Assembly (NCBI RefSeq): GCF_024362405.1
Contig: NZ_CP101454.1
Coordinates: 2,356,001-2,420,000 of the forward strand
Origin: Halorarius litoreus
Lineage (GTDB): Archaea; Halobacteriota; Halobacteria; Halobacteriales; Haloarculaceae
DNA: 64,000 bases
Reading direction: 5' to 3'
The notes under the pieces: generated by a model
Database searches by the model: none
What the model was told of the DNA's origin: nothing
What the model saw: the letters and a program-made list of their open reading frames with translations, nothing else
Position numbers and translations under genes: made by a program
In this document: positions 8,279 to 16,753 of the stretch, one piece after another
Layout: each line of letters begins with the position of its first letter
Numbering within the stretch: position 1 is the stretch's first letter

Positions 8279-8429
8279 ATGTGCCGTCCGGGAGTCGCAC
8301 GAACGGGGCGAGTCCAGCAGGAATTGAACCAGAGTGAGACGTTCCTGCTCGCTTCGCTGCGCGGGCTGCGACTCACAGGGTTCAATTCCCGTTGCCAATT
8401 TCGCGCCTCGCGTTGCTCAGCGCAGAAAT
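8279..8429 (-). repeat. tRNA-Gly(CCC) 3'-flanking element with partial tRNA copy
   Basis: Read in the direction of the tRNA gene, the 3' flank contains three parts. The first is a hairpin touching the tRNA 3' end (8398-8406 with 8420-8429). The second is an inverted copy of the T-arm (8378-8391, 14 bases exactly complementary to 8438-8451). The third is a direct copy of the T-arm (8320-8330) followed, after about 26 inserted bases, by a 15-base exact copy of the acceptor 3' end (8279-8293 equals 8428-8442). The inverted and direct T-arm pieces form an 11-bp stem. The same plan is seen at the other two tRNAs. Confidence 0.8.
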
Positions 8430-8499
8430 GTGCCGTCCGGGAATTGAACCCGGGCTATTAGCTTGGGAAGCTAATGTCCTACCACTGGACCAACGGCAC
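8429..8499 (-). tRNA. tRNA-Gly (anticodon CCC)
   Basis: On the minus strand this 71-nt region folds as a tRNA. The acceptor stem is GTGCCGT/ACGGCAC with discriminator A, the D-arm is GGTCCAGTGGTAGGAC, and the anticodon stem TTAGC/GCTAA holds loop TTCCCAA (anticodon CCC). The T-arm is CCGGGTTCAATTCCCGG. CCA is not encoded. It reads GGG codons. No intron is needed. Confidence 0.95.
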
Positions 8500-8596
8500 T
8501 CGTTGCGAACGAACTTTCGTAGCCCACCGCCGCACTTCAACGTAGCGTTTCAGGGGCACCCGAACAGACTTGTCGGTAGGTGTGTAACTCCACAGC

Positions 8597-8881
8597 ATGG
8601 GGATGACCTCCAGATCCCGTACTCGAATCTCGACCGCCCTCTACCGCCGGGAGACGTTGCTCGTCTTCCTGCTCCTGCTGCTCGGTGCGTCGGTGGACGC
8701 GGGTTCCTTGCCCGGGCAGCTGCTCGCGCTTCCGGCGTACCTGCCGATGGTCGCGCTCGACCTCGTCGAGGCGACGCTCGGCGTCTCGTTCGGCGCGGCG
8801 TGGGACGTGGTGCTCGTCGCCACGTACTACCTGCTGACCGTCGGTGTCGCGGCCGTGTACTTCTCGCTGCGCGAGTCGTAG
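8597..8881 (+). CDS. Small two-helix membrane protein, function unknown
   Basis: A 94-residue protein with a basic N-terminus (RSRTRISTALYRRET) followed by two or three hydrophobic segments (about residues 20-32, 40-55 and 65-88). It has no recognised domain. An alternative ATG at 8603 would remove two residues. It stands alone between tRNA-Gly, transcribed the other way, and nadE, whose start is 64 nt downstream. Codon use matches the neighbouring core genes, which supports it as real. Confidence 0.6.
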   Translation: MGMTSRSRTRISTALYRRETLLVFLLLLLGASVDAGSLPGQLLALPAYLPMVALDLVEATLGVSFGAAWDVVLVATYYLLTVGVAAVYFSLRES

Positions 8882-8945
8882 ACGAACGTCCAGAAATCCG
8901 CCCGCCACGGCAGTTATTTGACGCGTCCCTCCCTACCGAGTCGCA

Positions 8946-9776
8946 ATGTCTCAGCCCGACCCACTGGTGGAGGGAACTCCTGTCTCGCTCGACCTCTCGG
9001 ACGAGGAACTGGAGGCGCACCGCGCACACATCACGGCGTTCATCGAGTCAGTTGTCGACGACGCCGGGGCCGACGGCGCGGTCATCGGCCTCTCCGGCGG
9101 GATCGACTCCACGCTCACCGCTCACCTCGCCGTCGAGGCGCTCGGGTCGGATTCGGTCCACGGACTCGTCATGCCCTCGGAGGTGAACACCGAGGGGAAC
9201 ATGAGCGACGCCGAGCGCGTCGCCGAGATGCTCGACATCGCGTACGACGTGCTGGACATCAACCCCATCGTCGACGCCTTCGTCGACGCCTATCCCGAGG
9301 GCGCAGATGACCAGATGGCGCTCGGGAACGTTCGCGTGCGGACGCGCGGCGTGCTCAACTACTTCGTCGCCAACGCCGAGTCCGGGGTCGTCCTCGGCAC
9401 CGGCAACCGAAGCGAAGCGATGACCGGCTACTTCACGAAGTACGGCGACCAGGCGGTCGACTGCAACCCCATCGGCAACCTCTACAAGCGGCAGGTTCGG
9501 CAACTCGCGAGCCACATCGGCGTCCCCGAGGACCTCGTCACGAAACCCCCGAGCGCCGAGATGTGGGAGGGCCAGACCGACGAGAGCGAGATGGGGCTGG
9601 GGTACGACACGCTCGACGCGATTCTCGCGTTGCACGTCGACGGGCCGTTCTCGAAGTCCGCGACCATCGAGACGCTCGGGGTCTCGGCGGAGGCCATCGA
9701 GCGAGTGGTGGAGTTAGTCGAAGGGAGCGAGCACAAGCGCCACATGCCGCCGGCACCTGCGGCGTTGGATATCTGA
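8946..9776 (+). CDS. nadE: NAD+ synthase
   Basis: A 276-residue enzyme that amidates nicotinic acid adenine dinucleotide to NAD+ with ATP. The PP-loop SGGIDST lies at residues 49-55, and the family motifs GTGNRSE, TKYGDQAVD and KPPSAEMWEGQTDE follow in order. The length fits the ammonia-dependent form without a glutaminase domain. A promoter-like agttattt lies about 35 nt upstream of the ATG, which fits a short leader. Confidence 0.96.
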   Translation: MSQPDPLVEGTPVSLDLSDEELEAHRAHITAFIESVVDDAGADGAVIGLSGGIDSTLTAHLAVEALGSDSVHGLVMPSEVNTEGNMSDAERVAEMLDIAYDVLDINPIVDAFVDAYPEGADDQMALGNVRVRTRGVLNYFVANAESGVVLGTGNRSEAMTGYFTKYGDQAVDCNPIGNLYKRQVRQLASHIGVPEDLVTKPPSAEMWEGQTDESEMGLGYDTLDAILALHVDGPFSKSATIETLGVSAEAIERVVELVEGSEHKRHMPPAPAALDI

Positions 9777-9860
9777 GCCACGTGCTTCTGTGACTCGATA
9801 GTTTAGCCAGTTGGGGGATGCTAAAGTCTAACACAGTTCGTCGAGACCAGGTAGGTACAC

Positions 9861-11030
9861 ATGCCAGAGCCAGTTATCGCGTCGGCCGGCGCCTCACCGC
9901 TCGGCCGCACCGACCTCCCCGGCCGCGACCTGTTCTCGGTCGCCCTCGCGGAGGCGTTCGACGACCTGCCCGACCCTGGCGACCTCGTCGAGGCAGTGTA
10001 CGTCGGCAACCAGTCGGAGCGCTACGAACACCAGATCATGTACGGGACGCTGTTGGCCGAGTGGGCTGGGCTCCGTCACGTCCCTGCCGAGCGGGTCGAG
10101 GGGTGTGCCGCCGCCGGCGCGCTCGCGTTGCGCCACGCGGTCAAGGACGTTCGCAACGGTGAACACGAGGCCGTGCTCGCGTGCGGCGTCGAGAAAATGA
10201 CGTCCGCGGGCACCAGCGGCGCGACGGACGCGCTGTCGGCGGCGTTCGACCGCGCCATCGAGCAGCGCTCCGGCATCACCGCGCCCAGCCAGTACGCACT
10301 GCTCGCCACGCGCTACCTCCACGAGACGGACGCGACGGAACGCGATCTCGCCGAGATCGCGGTGAAGAACCACGCCAACGCCGCTCGCAACCCGCGGGCA
10401 CAGTTTCCGAAGGAGGTCGACGTGGCGACGGTCCTGGAGTCCGCCCCCGTCGCCCCGCCGCTGAAACTCTTCGATTGTGCGCCGGTCGGGGACGGCGCCG
10501 CGGTCGTCCTTGTGACGACCGCCGAGCTGGCGGCCGACCTTGACCGCCCACAGGTGCGCGTCACGGGCAGCGGGGCCTCCGCGAACAACATCGCGGTCGC
10601 CGAGCGGAACATGACCGATATCGCGGGCGCTCGCATCGCCGCCGAGACGGCCTACGAGGAAGCGGGTATCGAAGCTTCGGACGTCGATTTCGCGGAAGTC
10701 CACGACGCCTTCACCGTCTGTGAGGCGCTGCTCGCGGAGGCCGTCGGCTTCGCCCCGAAGGGGACGGGCTATCAGAGCTATCTCGACCCGGCGGAGCGGG
10801 CGGATGGCTGGACGGACGTGCAGCTGAGTCCGAGCGGCGGACTGAAGGCCCGTGGTCACCCCATCGGCGCGACCGGGCTCTTGCAGGCACTCGAAGCCTA
10901 CGAACAGCTCACGGGGTCCGCGGGCGACCGCGCGGTCGAGGGGGCCGAGACGGCCCTGTTGCTCAACGAAGGGGGCGTCGCGGACGCCGTCACCGTCGGC
11001 CACGTGCTCACGACGGCGGAGGCACCATGA
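9861..11030 (+). CDS. Thiolase-family acyltransferase
   Basis: A 389-residue archaeal thiolase-like protein (SCP2-thiolase type). It shows the nucleophile-cysteine region (VEGCAAAGALALRHA, about residues 74-88), the HDAFTVCE segment and the C-terminal GGLKARGHPIGATG motif that carries the catalytic histidine. Archaeal members condense two acetyl-CoA to acetoacetyl-CoA for mevalonate synthesis, or take part in fatty-acid turnover. The stop overlaps the start of the DUF35 gene (ATGA), the pairing known from archaeal thiolase complexes. Confidence 0.88.
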   Translation: MPEPVIASAGASPLGRTDLPGRDLFSVALAEAFDDLPDPGDLVEAVYVGNQSERYEHQIMYGTLLAEWAGLRHVPAERVEGCAAAGALALRHAVKDVRNGEHEAVLACGVEKMTSAGTSGATDALSAAFDRAIEQRSGITAPSQYALLATRYLHETDATERDLAEIAVKNHANAARNPRAQFPKEVDVATVLESAPVAPPLKLFDCAPVGDGAAVVLVTTAELAADLDRPQVRVTGSGASANNIAVAERNMTDIAGARIAAETAYEEAGIEASDVDFAEVHDAFTVCEALLAEAVGFAPKGTGYQSYLDPAERADGWTDVQLSPSGGLKARGHPIGATGLLQALEAYEQLTGSAGDRAVEGAETALLLNEGGVADAVTVGHVLTTAEAP

Positions 11031-11458
11031 CCGACGGTGGTCTCGATGCGACCGACCCACGGACACTTCCGGGGTTCTTCGACGCCCTCGCGGACGGCAA
11101 CCTGCTGGGTGGGGTCTGTGCGGACTGCGGGCAAGTGCTGTTGCCGCCGCGGCCGGCCTGCTACGCCTGCGGCAGTCGCGATGTCGACGTCGAACCGCAG
11201 TCGCGCGAGGGCCAGATATTCTCGTACACGGCGGTCCACACGCCACCGCCGGCGTTCGCGGCGGACGCGCCCTACACGGTCGCCGTCGTGGAACTCGCGG
11301 ACGGTGGCCGCCTCCTCGGGCGCGTGGCCGCCGACTACGCCGATGTCGCCATCGGTGACGCGGTCGAACTCACGGTGCGCGAGCCGACGGCCGCAGAGCG
11401 AGAGGTCGCGCTCAACTACGAGACCGACTGGCCGGTCCACGTCTTCGAGCCGCGGTGA
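11027..11458 (+). CDS. Zn-ribbon/OB-fold (DUF35) partner of thiolase
   Basis: A 143-residue protein with an N-terminal rubredoxin-like zinc ribbon (CADCG and CYACG, four cysteines, about residues 29-47) followed by an OB-fold. DUF35 proteins are known to bridge thiolase and HMG-CoA synthase in an archaeal complex and channel acetoacetyl-CoA. Here the gene is translationally coupled to the thiolase, but no HMG-CoA synthase gene is present in the window. Confidence 0.88.
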   Translation: MTDGGLDATDPRTLPGFFDALADGNLLGGVCADCGQVLLPPRPACYACGSRDVDVEPQSREGQIFSYTAVHTPPPAFAADAPYTVAVVELADGGRLLGRVAADYADVAIGDAVELTVREPTAAEREVALNYETDWPVHVFEPR

Positions 11459-11578
11459 GCGTCGGCCCCGGCCCCACGTCGGATGTCGGCGGATGACCAA
11501 CTGCGTCACTCGTCCTGGAGCGTCGTCACCTGGTCCGGAGTCCGAACGCCTTTGCCATCCCCCGACGCCCACCCATCC

Positions 11579-12886
11579 ATGCGAGTAGACATCGGCAACG
11601 CGCTCGATTCCGTTGCCACCCCGGGCATCTCCACCGAGGCACTCGACCGGCTCGACGCCGAGGTCGCTGCGGCACACGACACCATCGCCGCGGGCATGAC
11701 GAACGCCGAGTTCGGCTACGTCAGCCTGAACCTCCCCGAGACCACGAGCGCCGCGGGCATCGAGGCCGCCGTCGCCGACGTCGACGCCGAGTCGGTCCTC
11801 ACCGTCGGCATCGGTGGCTCGGCACTCGGCGCGGTGACCGTCACGCGCGCGCTCGGCGAGTCGAACCACTACGTCCTCGACAACGTCGACCCCGAGGCCA
11901 CGACCCGACTGTTCGACTCGCTCGACCTCGAATCCACCGCAGTGAACGTCGTCTCGAAGTCCGGCACCACGGCGGAGACGCTCTCGAACTTCCTCATCGT
12001 CCAGGAGGCGATGGACGAGGCGGGCGTCGACTGGACCGAACGCACGGTCGTCACGACTGGCGAGGAGGGCCCCCTCCGCGAGCTAGCGAACGAACACGGG
12101 TTGCCCGCACTCGACGTGCCCGACGGGGTTCCGGGTCGGTTCTCGGCGCTCTCGGCGGTCGGGCTCGTGCCCGCCGCGATTCTCGGGTACGACATCGAGG
12201 CCGTCCTCGACGGTGGCCGTGCGGCCCGCGACAGCCTGCAGGGGAGCCTCCACGACTGTCCCGCGTACGCGTACGGCGCAGTCGCGACGGCACTCGAACG
12301 CCGCGGGGCCCACACGAACGCGTTCATGCCCTACGCGGAGGGACTCGAACCGTTCGCCGAGTGGTTCGCCCAGCTGTGGGCCGAGTCGCTCGGAAAGGAC
12401 GGGCAGGGGCAGACCCCGGCACGAGCCCTCGGGGCGACCGACCAGCACTCCCAGCTCCAGCTCTACCGGGCTGGCCGCCACGACAAGCTCGTCACGCTCG
12501 TCCGCCCGCGCGAGCGCGGCGACCTCGACATTCCCGCGACGGACGTCGAGGGGCTCTCCTATCTCGGCGGGTCGACGCTCGGCGACCTCCTCGATGCCGA
12601 GTTCGAGGCGACCGAAGCGAGCCTCGCCGCAGCCGGGAAGCCCAACGTGCGGCTGGAGGTCGAGCAGGTCGACGAATACGGCATCGGTGACCTCCTGGTG
12701 TCGATGGAGGCGGCCTGCATCCTCGCGGGCGAGCTCATGGGTGTCGAGACGTTCACCCAGCCCGCGGTCGAGTGGGGGAAGCGTGCGGCTCGCGGGCTGC
12801 TCGGCGGCGGCGAGTTCGAGGAAGCCGAGGCCGTCCGCGAGAAGTCGACGCTCGTCGTGGACCCAGTGGTCGAGCCCGACGCGTAG
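11579..12886 (+). CDS. pgi: Glucose-6-phosphate isomerase
   Basis: A 435-residue enzyme interconverting glucose-6-phosphate and fructose-6-phosphate. Family signatures are visible: IGIGGSALGAVTV (about residues 79-91), the phosphate-binding SKSGTTAET (about 126-134), the GRFSALSAVG region and the C-terminal lysine segment EWGKRAARGLL. The ATG at 11579 precedes the conserved MRVDIGNAL start; the longer upstream frame overlaps only spacer sequence and is not supported. Confidence 0.93.
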   Translation: MRVDIGNALDSVATPGISTEALDRLDAEVAAAHDTIAAGMTNAEFGYVSLNLPETTSAAGIEAAVADVDAESVLTVGIGGSALGAVTVTRALGESNHYVLDNVDPEATTRLFDSLDLESTAVNVVSKSGTTAETLSNFLIVQEAMDEAGVDWTERTVVTTGEEGPLRELANEHGLPALDVPDGVPGRFSALSAVGLVPAAILGYDIEAVLDGGRAARDSLQGSLHDCPAYAYGAVATALERRGAHTNAFMPYAEGLEPFAEWFAQLWAESLGKDGQGQTPARALGATDQHSQLQLYRAGRHDKLVTLVRPRERGDLDIPATDVEGLSYLGGSTLGDLLDAEFEATEASLAAAGKPNVRLEVEQVDEYGIGDLLVSMEAACILAGELMGVETFTQPAVEWGKRAARGLLGGGEFEEAEAVREKSTLVVDPVVEPDA

Positions 12887-12972
12887 GCCGGTGTCAGCGT
12901 CCCCGAGTGAGTACCGGGGACTGCGTGACCGATTGAGTAAGAGGTATTCGGGTGCGCCTGCTACGAGCAGGT

Positions 12973-13758
12973 GTGTCCGAGAACGTCAGCGCCGACGAGC
13001 AGGCCGGAAGCCCCGGGGACGGCCCCGAGGCAGACCGGGTCGGGGCCGTCGCGACGAGCGTCGGGCTCGCGCTCGCCGGTACCATCGCAGGCATCGCCAC
13101 CCTGTTCCTCCTCGCCGCGCTGTTACAGGGGCTCGGCGTCGCCGTACAGGAACAGATCGTCGTCCAGTACGGCCTGAGCATCCTCTCGCTGCAGGGGATC
13201 GGCTTCATCGTCGTCGTCCTCGTCTTCTTCCAGGTCCGCGACCGCTTCGACATCATCCGCATCCGGTGGCCGACGCTCCGGGACGCGGGACTCGCCGTCG
13301 CCGGCATCTTCGGCCTCCTGCTCCTCCTCGCCGTCCTCGCCGGCATCTACACCGCGTTGGGCGTCGACACCCCCCAGACCTCCATCGTCGAGGACGGGAT
13401 GCAGAACCCCGAACTCGCGCTGTTCCTCATCCCGCTCACGTACATCTTCGTCGGGCCGGGCGAGGAACTGCTGTTCCGCGGGGCGGTCCAGGGGTTGCTC
13501 GGCGAGGCGTACTCCCGAGTGCCGGCTATCGTCATCGCCTCCGTCATCTTCGCGTTCGCCCACGTGATGAACGTCTTCGGCGCGCCTCCGACGCAGGTCG
13601 TCGCCTACCTGTTCGTCATCTTCTCGCTGTCGCTGCTGCTCGGCGCGCTGTACGAACTCACCGACAACATCGTCGTGCCGATGTTCGTCCACGGCACGTA
13701 CAACTCCCTGACGTTCCTCCAGCTCTACTTCGTGGCGACCGGCGGACTCCCGAGCTGA
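12973..13758 (+). CDS. CPBP-family intramembrane metalloprotease
   Basis: A 261-residue membrane protein with 7-8 hydrophobic helices. The CPBP/Abi motifs are present: the EE pair with downstream arginine in GPGEELLFRGAVQGLL, the FAFAHVMN histidine segment and a late histidine in MFVHGTYNS. The family includes the CAAX prenyl protease Rce1 and bacteriocin-immunity proteins; the archaeal substrate is unknown. A GTG start at 12973 (VSENVSADEQ) is chosen; a second in-frame GTG lies at 12952. Confidence 0.85.
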   Translation: MSENVSADEQAGSPGDGPEADRVGAVATSVGLALAGTIAGIATLFLLAALLQGLGVAVQEQIVVQYGLSILSLQGIGFIVVVLVFFQVRDRFDIIRIRWPTLRDAGLAVAGIFGLLLLLAVLAGIYTALGVDTPQTSIVEDGMQNPELALFLIPLTYIFVGPGEELLFRGAVQGLLGEAYSRVPAIVIASVIFAFAHVMNVFGAPPTQVVAYLFVIFSLSLLLGALYELTDNIVVPMFVHGTYNSLTFLQLYFVATGGLPS

Positions 13759-13821
13759 GCCCGGCTCGCTGCTGGTCCCCACGCCCCCTCACCCGTCGTG
13801 CATGACGACCGTCTGACGAGA

Positions 13822-13830
13822 ACTTATACT
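13822..13830 (+). promoter_or_regulatory. TATA-box candidate for the small gene at 13853
   Basis: The sequence acttatact sits 23-31 nt upstream of the ATG at 13853. That is the spacing expected for archaeal leaderless transcription, with the start at or next to the ATG. It is the clearest TATA element in this part of the window. Confidence 0.5.
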
Positions 13831-13852
13831 GTGGTAGGACGTACCACGCTCG

Positions 13853-14017
13853 ATGCGCCGGTTCCAGTTCGTCTTCGAGGAGAGCGAGGCCCGGGAAGTC
13901 GAGGCGCTCGCCCGCGAGTACGGCCTGACCGAACAGGCCGTCCTCGAGCAGTTGGTGGCGCTCGGGCTCGAACAGGTCCGCGAGGACGGCTCCGTGGAGC
14001 ACGCGACCGAGCACTGA
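13853..14017 (+). CDS. Small predicted ribbon-helix-helix protein
   Basis: A 54-residue frame starting MRRFQFVFEES and ending at TGA 14015-14017. A short beta strand (RFQFVF) is followed by one helix (SEAREVEALAREYG) and a second (TEQAVLEQLVALGLEQV). This is the strand-helix-helix order and spacing of CopG/Arc-like ribbon-helix-helix DNA-binding proteins. It has its own TATA candidate, suggesting a leaderless mRNA. It lies between the CPBP protease and hisS genes, all on the same strand. The fold is inferred from the pattern only; a general haloarchaeal small protein is the alternative. Confidence 0.65.
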   Translation: MRRFQFVFEESEAREVEALAREYGLTEQAVLEQLVALGLEQVREDGSVEHATEH

Positions 14018-14090
14018 GCCCACCCGGGCAGCCTGCCACCGCCTCGCGTGGGACCGTAAGGGTTCTTTGCGCGCCGACGGACGTTCGGGT

Positions 14091-15398
14091 ATGTACGACC
14101 GACTGAAGGGGTTCAGGGACTTCTACCCCGAGGAGATGGCCGCGCGCCGCGAGGTCATCGACACCGTCGAGGACGCCTGTCGCCGCTACGGCTTCCGCGA
14201 GATCGCGACCCCACACCTCGAGCGCGCCGAGATGTGGACGGACAAGTCCGGCGACGACATCGTCGACGAGCTGTACGCCTTCGAGGACCGGGGAGGCCGC
14301 CACGTCACGCTCGCCCCCGAGCTGACGCCGACGGTCGCGCGGATGGTCGTCGCGAAACAGCAGGCGATGTCGAAGCCCATCAAGTGGTTCTCGACCCGAC
14401 CGTTCTGGCGCTACGAGCAGGTCCAGCAGGGTCGCTACCGCGAGTTCTACCAGACGAACATCGACATCTTCGGCTCTTCGGACCCGCGGGCTGACGCCGA
14501 GATGCTCGCGCTCGGGGCCGAACTCCTGACGGACCTCGGGCTCACGGCCGACGACTTCGAGTTCCGCGTCTCGCACCGCGACATCCTCGGCGCGCTGTTC
14601 CGCTCGTTCGACGCCGACGTCGACGTGCGCGAGGCCATCCGCGCGGTGGACAAGAGCGCGAAGATCGAGACGAACGAGTATCACGACCTGCTGTACGGGG
14701 CTGGGCTCTCGTACGACCAGGCCGCGGAGTTCGACGAGTTGGTCTCCGCGACCACCGAGGACAGTCTCGACGACCTGGTCGACTTCGCGGGGAGCGACGA
14801 AGCGGATGCCGCGGTCTCGAACCTGCAGGCCGTCCTCTCGGCGGTCGACGACTTCGGCGTGAGCGAGTTCTGCTCGCTCTCGCTCGAAACCGCCCGCGGG
14901 TTCGACTACTACACGGGCGTCGTCTTCGAGTGCTTCGACTCGACGGGCGAGGTCTCCCGGTCGGTCTTTGGTGGGGGGCGCTACGACGACCTCATCGAGG
15001 ACTTCGGCGGCCAGCCGACTCCTGCTGTGGGGTTCGCGACCGGCTACGCGACGTTCCCGCTGTTGCTCCAGCGCGCGGGCGTCTACCCAGAGGAGGCCAT
15101 CTCGACCGACTACTACGTCCTGCAGGTCGGCGACACCGAGGCCGAGGCCGCACAGGTCGCGAACGAACTCCGCGCGCTCGGGCACGTCGTCGAGACGGAC
15201 GTCTCCGGGCGGAGCTTCGGCGCGCAGATGGGCTACGCCGACAGCATCAACGCCGAGACGGTCGTCATCGTCGGCGAGCAGGACCTCGCGAACGGCGAGG
15301 TGACGCTGAAGGACATGGAATCGGGCGACCAGACGACGGTGTCGGTTGAGGAGTTCCCGCCCGGGTCGGGGCGCCCGACGTACGACGACTACGAGTAA
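14091..15398 (+). CDS. hisS: Histidine-tRNA ligase
   Basis: A 435-residue class II synthetase that charges tRNA-His. Motif 1 lies near residues 40-60 (TPHLERAEMW). Motif 2 is in KWFSTRPFWRYEQVQQGRYREFYQTNIDIFG (about 98-128). The histidine-specific block ARGFDYYTGVVFE and the motif 3 region VFGGGRYDDLIEDFGG follow, and an anticodon-binding domain occupies the last 95 residues. The ATG at 14091 gives the standard MYDRLKGFRDFYP start. Confidence 0.95.
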   Translation: MYDRLKGFRDFYPEEMAARREVIDTVEDACRRYGFREIATPHLERAEMWTDKSGDDIVDELYAFEDRGGRHVTLAPELTPTVARMVVAKQQAMSKPIKWFSTRPFWRYEQVQQGRYREFYQTNIDIFGSSDPRADAEMLALGAELLTDLGLTADDFEFRVSHRDILGALFRSFDADVDVREAIRAVDKSAKIETNEYHDLLYGAGLSYDQAAEFDELVSATTEDSLDDLVDFAGSDEADAAVSNLQAVLSAVDDFGVSEFCSLSLETARGFDYYTGVVFECFDSTGEVSRSVFGGGRYDDLIEDFGGQPTPAVGFATGYATFPLLLQRAGVYPEEAISTDYYVLQVGDTEAEAAQVANELRALGHVVETDVSGRSFGAQMGYADSINAETVVIVGEQDLANGEVTLKDMESGDQTTVSVEEFPPGSGRPTYDDYE

Positions 15399-15458
15399 CG
15401 CCGCGGAGGCAGTTCGTACTTATCTCTCTGCGCGTCGTCAGTTCTCTCGGTGAGTCCC

Positions 15459-15890
15459 ATGTACGACACCATCCTCTTTCCCACCGACGGCTCCGAGCCG
15501 GCCCAGGATGCCATCGACGCGGCCATCGACCTCGCTTCGCGGTACGATGCGACGCTCCACGCGCTCTACGTCGTCGACGTGGCCGCGTTCGACGTGCCCG
15601 ACGCCGACACGAGCTTCATCCTCGCGGCGTTCGAGGAGGAGGGCGCGACCGCAGTCGAGGCCGTCCGCGAGGCGGCTTCCGCCGCCGACGTCCCCTGCGA
15701 GACGGCCGTCGTCACCGGCACGCCCGCGGACTCCATCCTCTCGTACGTCGATGACCACGACGTCGACTGTCTGGTGATGGCGACGCACGGCCGCCGCGGA
15801 CTGTCGCGGCTCCTGCTCGGGTCGACCACCGAGCGAGTGGTCCGGCGGTCGTCCGTTCCCGTCCTCGTGGTGCCGGCCGCCGAGGAGTGA
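15459..15890 (+). CDS. Universal stress protein, UspA family
   Basis: A 143-residue single USP domain. The first strand is MYDTILFPTDGS, with the conserved Asp. The ATP-binding loop ATHGRRGLSRLLLGSTTERVVRRSSVPVLVV is near residues 107-138, with its Gly-x2-Gly-x9-Gly-Ser pattern intact, so ATP binding is expected. A GTG nine bases upstream is the alternative start. It stands as its own unit between hisS and truA. Confidence 0.9.
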   Translation: MYDTILFPTDGSEPAQDAIDAAIDLASRYDATLHALYVVDVAAFDVPDADTSFILAAFEEEGATAVEAVREAASAADVPCETAVVTGTPADSILSYVDDHDVDCLVMATHGRRGLSRLLLGSTTERVVRRSSVPVLVVPAAEE

Positions 15891-15949
15891 GCGGAGAACC
15901 GCGAGCCGCGAGTCGCGACCGATAAGGGGCCGCCCTCCCTGTGTCGGGT

Positions 15950-16753
15950 ATGCGCGCGTTCCGTCTCGCCTACGACGGCACCGGCTACCGCGGCTACCAG
16001 CGCCAGCCACACGGTGAGACCGTCGAGAACGACGTGTTCCGTGCGCTCGCGCGACTCGGGGTGACCGCGACGCCCGAGAGCCCGCCCGACGGCTACAGCG
16101 CGGCGGGCCGCACCGACGCCGGCGTCTCGGCCATCCAGCAGACCGTCGCGTTCGAGGCACCCGCGTGGCTCACCCCAAAGGCGTTCAACGGCGAACTCCC
16201 GCCGGGGGTTCGAGCGTGGGCGAGCGCCGACGCCGACGAGTTCCACGCGCAGTACGACGCGAACCGCCGCGCGTACGAGTACCACCTGTACGCGCCCGAC
16301 GTCGACGACGCGCTCGCGGCGGCGGTCTGCGAGCGGTTGTCTGGAGCCCACGACTTCCACAACCTGACGCCCGACCGCGAGGGGACCGAACGCGACCTCA
16401 CGGCGACCTGTGAGCGCGACGGCGCGTATCTCGTCTGCCGGTTCTCTGCGGGGGGGTTCCCCCGCGAGTTCGTTCGGCGAGCGGTCGGCCTCCTCGACGC
16501 CATCGTGACCGGCGACCGCCCGCTGACGTTCTGCGACCGCGTGCTCTCCGACGAGGTGCTTCAGGGTCCCGACGGTGTCGGGCCTGCTGCACCCGAACCG
16601 CTGCTCCTGCGCCGAGTCGACTACGACCTCGCGTTCGAGGTGGACGACGAGGCCGCCGCGAGCGCGCAGGGCGTGTTCGATGAACGGCGCGTCCGGCGGC
16701 AGACCGGTGCGCGTGTCGCCGCCCGGTTACGCTCCGGGGCAGGCCACGACTAG
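15950..16753 (+). CDS. truA: tRNA pseudouridine(38-40) synthase
   Basis: A 267-residue enzyme converting uridines 38-40 in the anticodon arm to pseudouridine. It shows the N-terminal RLAYDGTGYRGYQRQP, the catalytic-aspartate motif AAGRTDAGVSA (about residues 45-55) and the FHAQYDANRRAYEYHL segment. The ATG at 15950 is preferred over the in-frame GTG at 15941. Its stop overlaps the stop of the convergent M28 peptidase gene at a shared CTAG (16750-16753). Confidence 0.94.
   Translation: MRAFRLAYDGTGYRGYQRQPHGETVENDVFRALARLGVTATPESPPDGYSAAGRTDAGVSAIQQTVAFEAPAWLTPKAFNGELPPGVRAWASADADEFHAQYDANRRAYEYHLYAPDVDDALAAAVCERLSGAHDFHNLTPDREGTERDLTATCERDGAYLVCRFSAGGFPREFVRRAVGLLDAIVTGDRPLTFCDRVLSDEVLQGPDGVGPAAPEPLLLRRVDYDLAFEVDDEAAASAQGVFDERRVRRQTGARVAARLRSGAGHD

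Noticed and set aside
8183..8428. Possible extra tRNA gene from the T-arm-like pieces
   Set aside because: Only T-arm and acceptor fragments are present; no D-arm or anticodon arm can be drawn.
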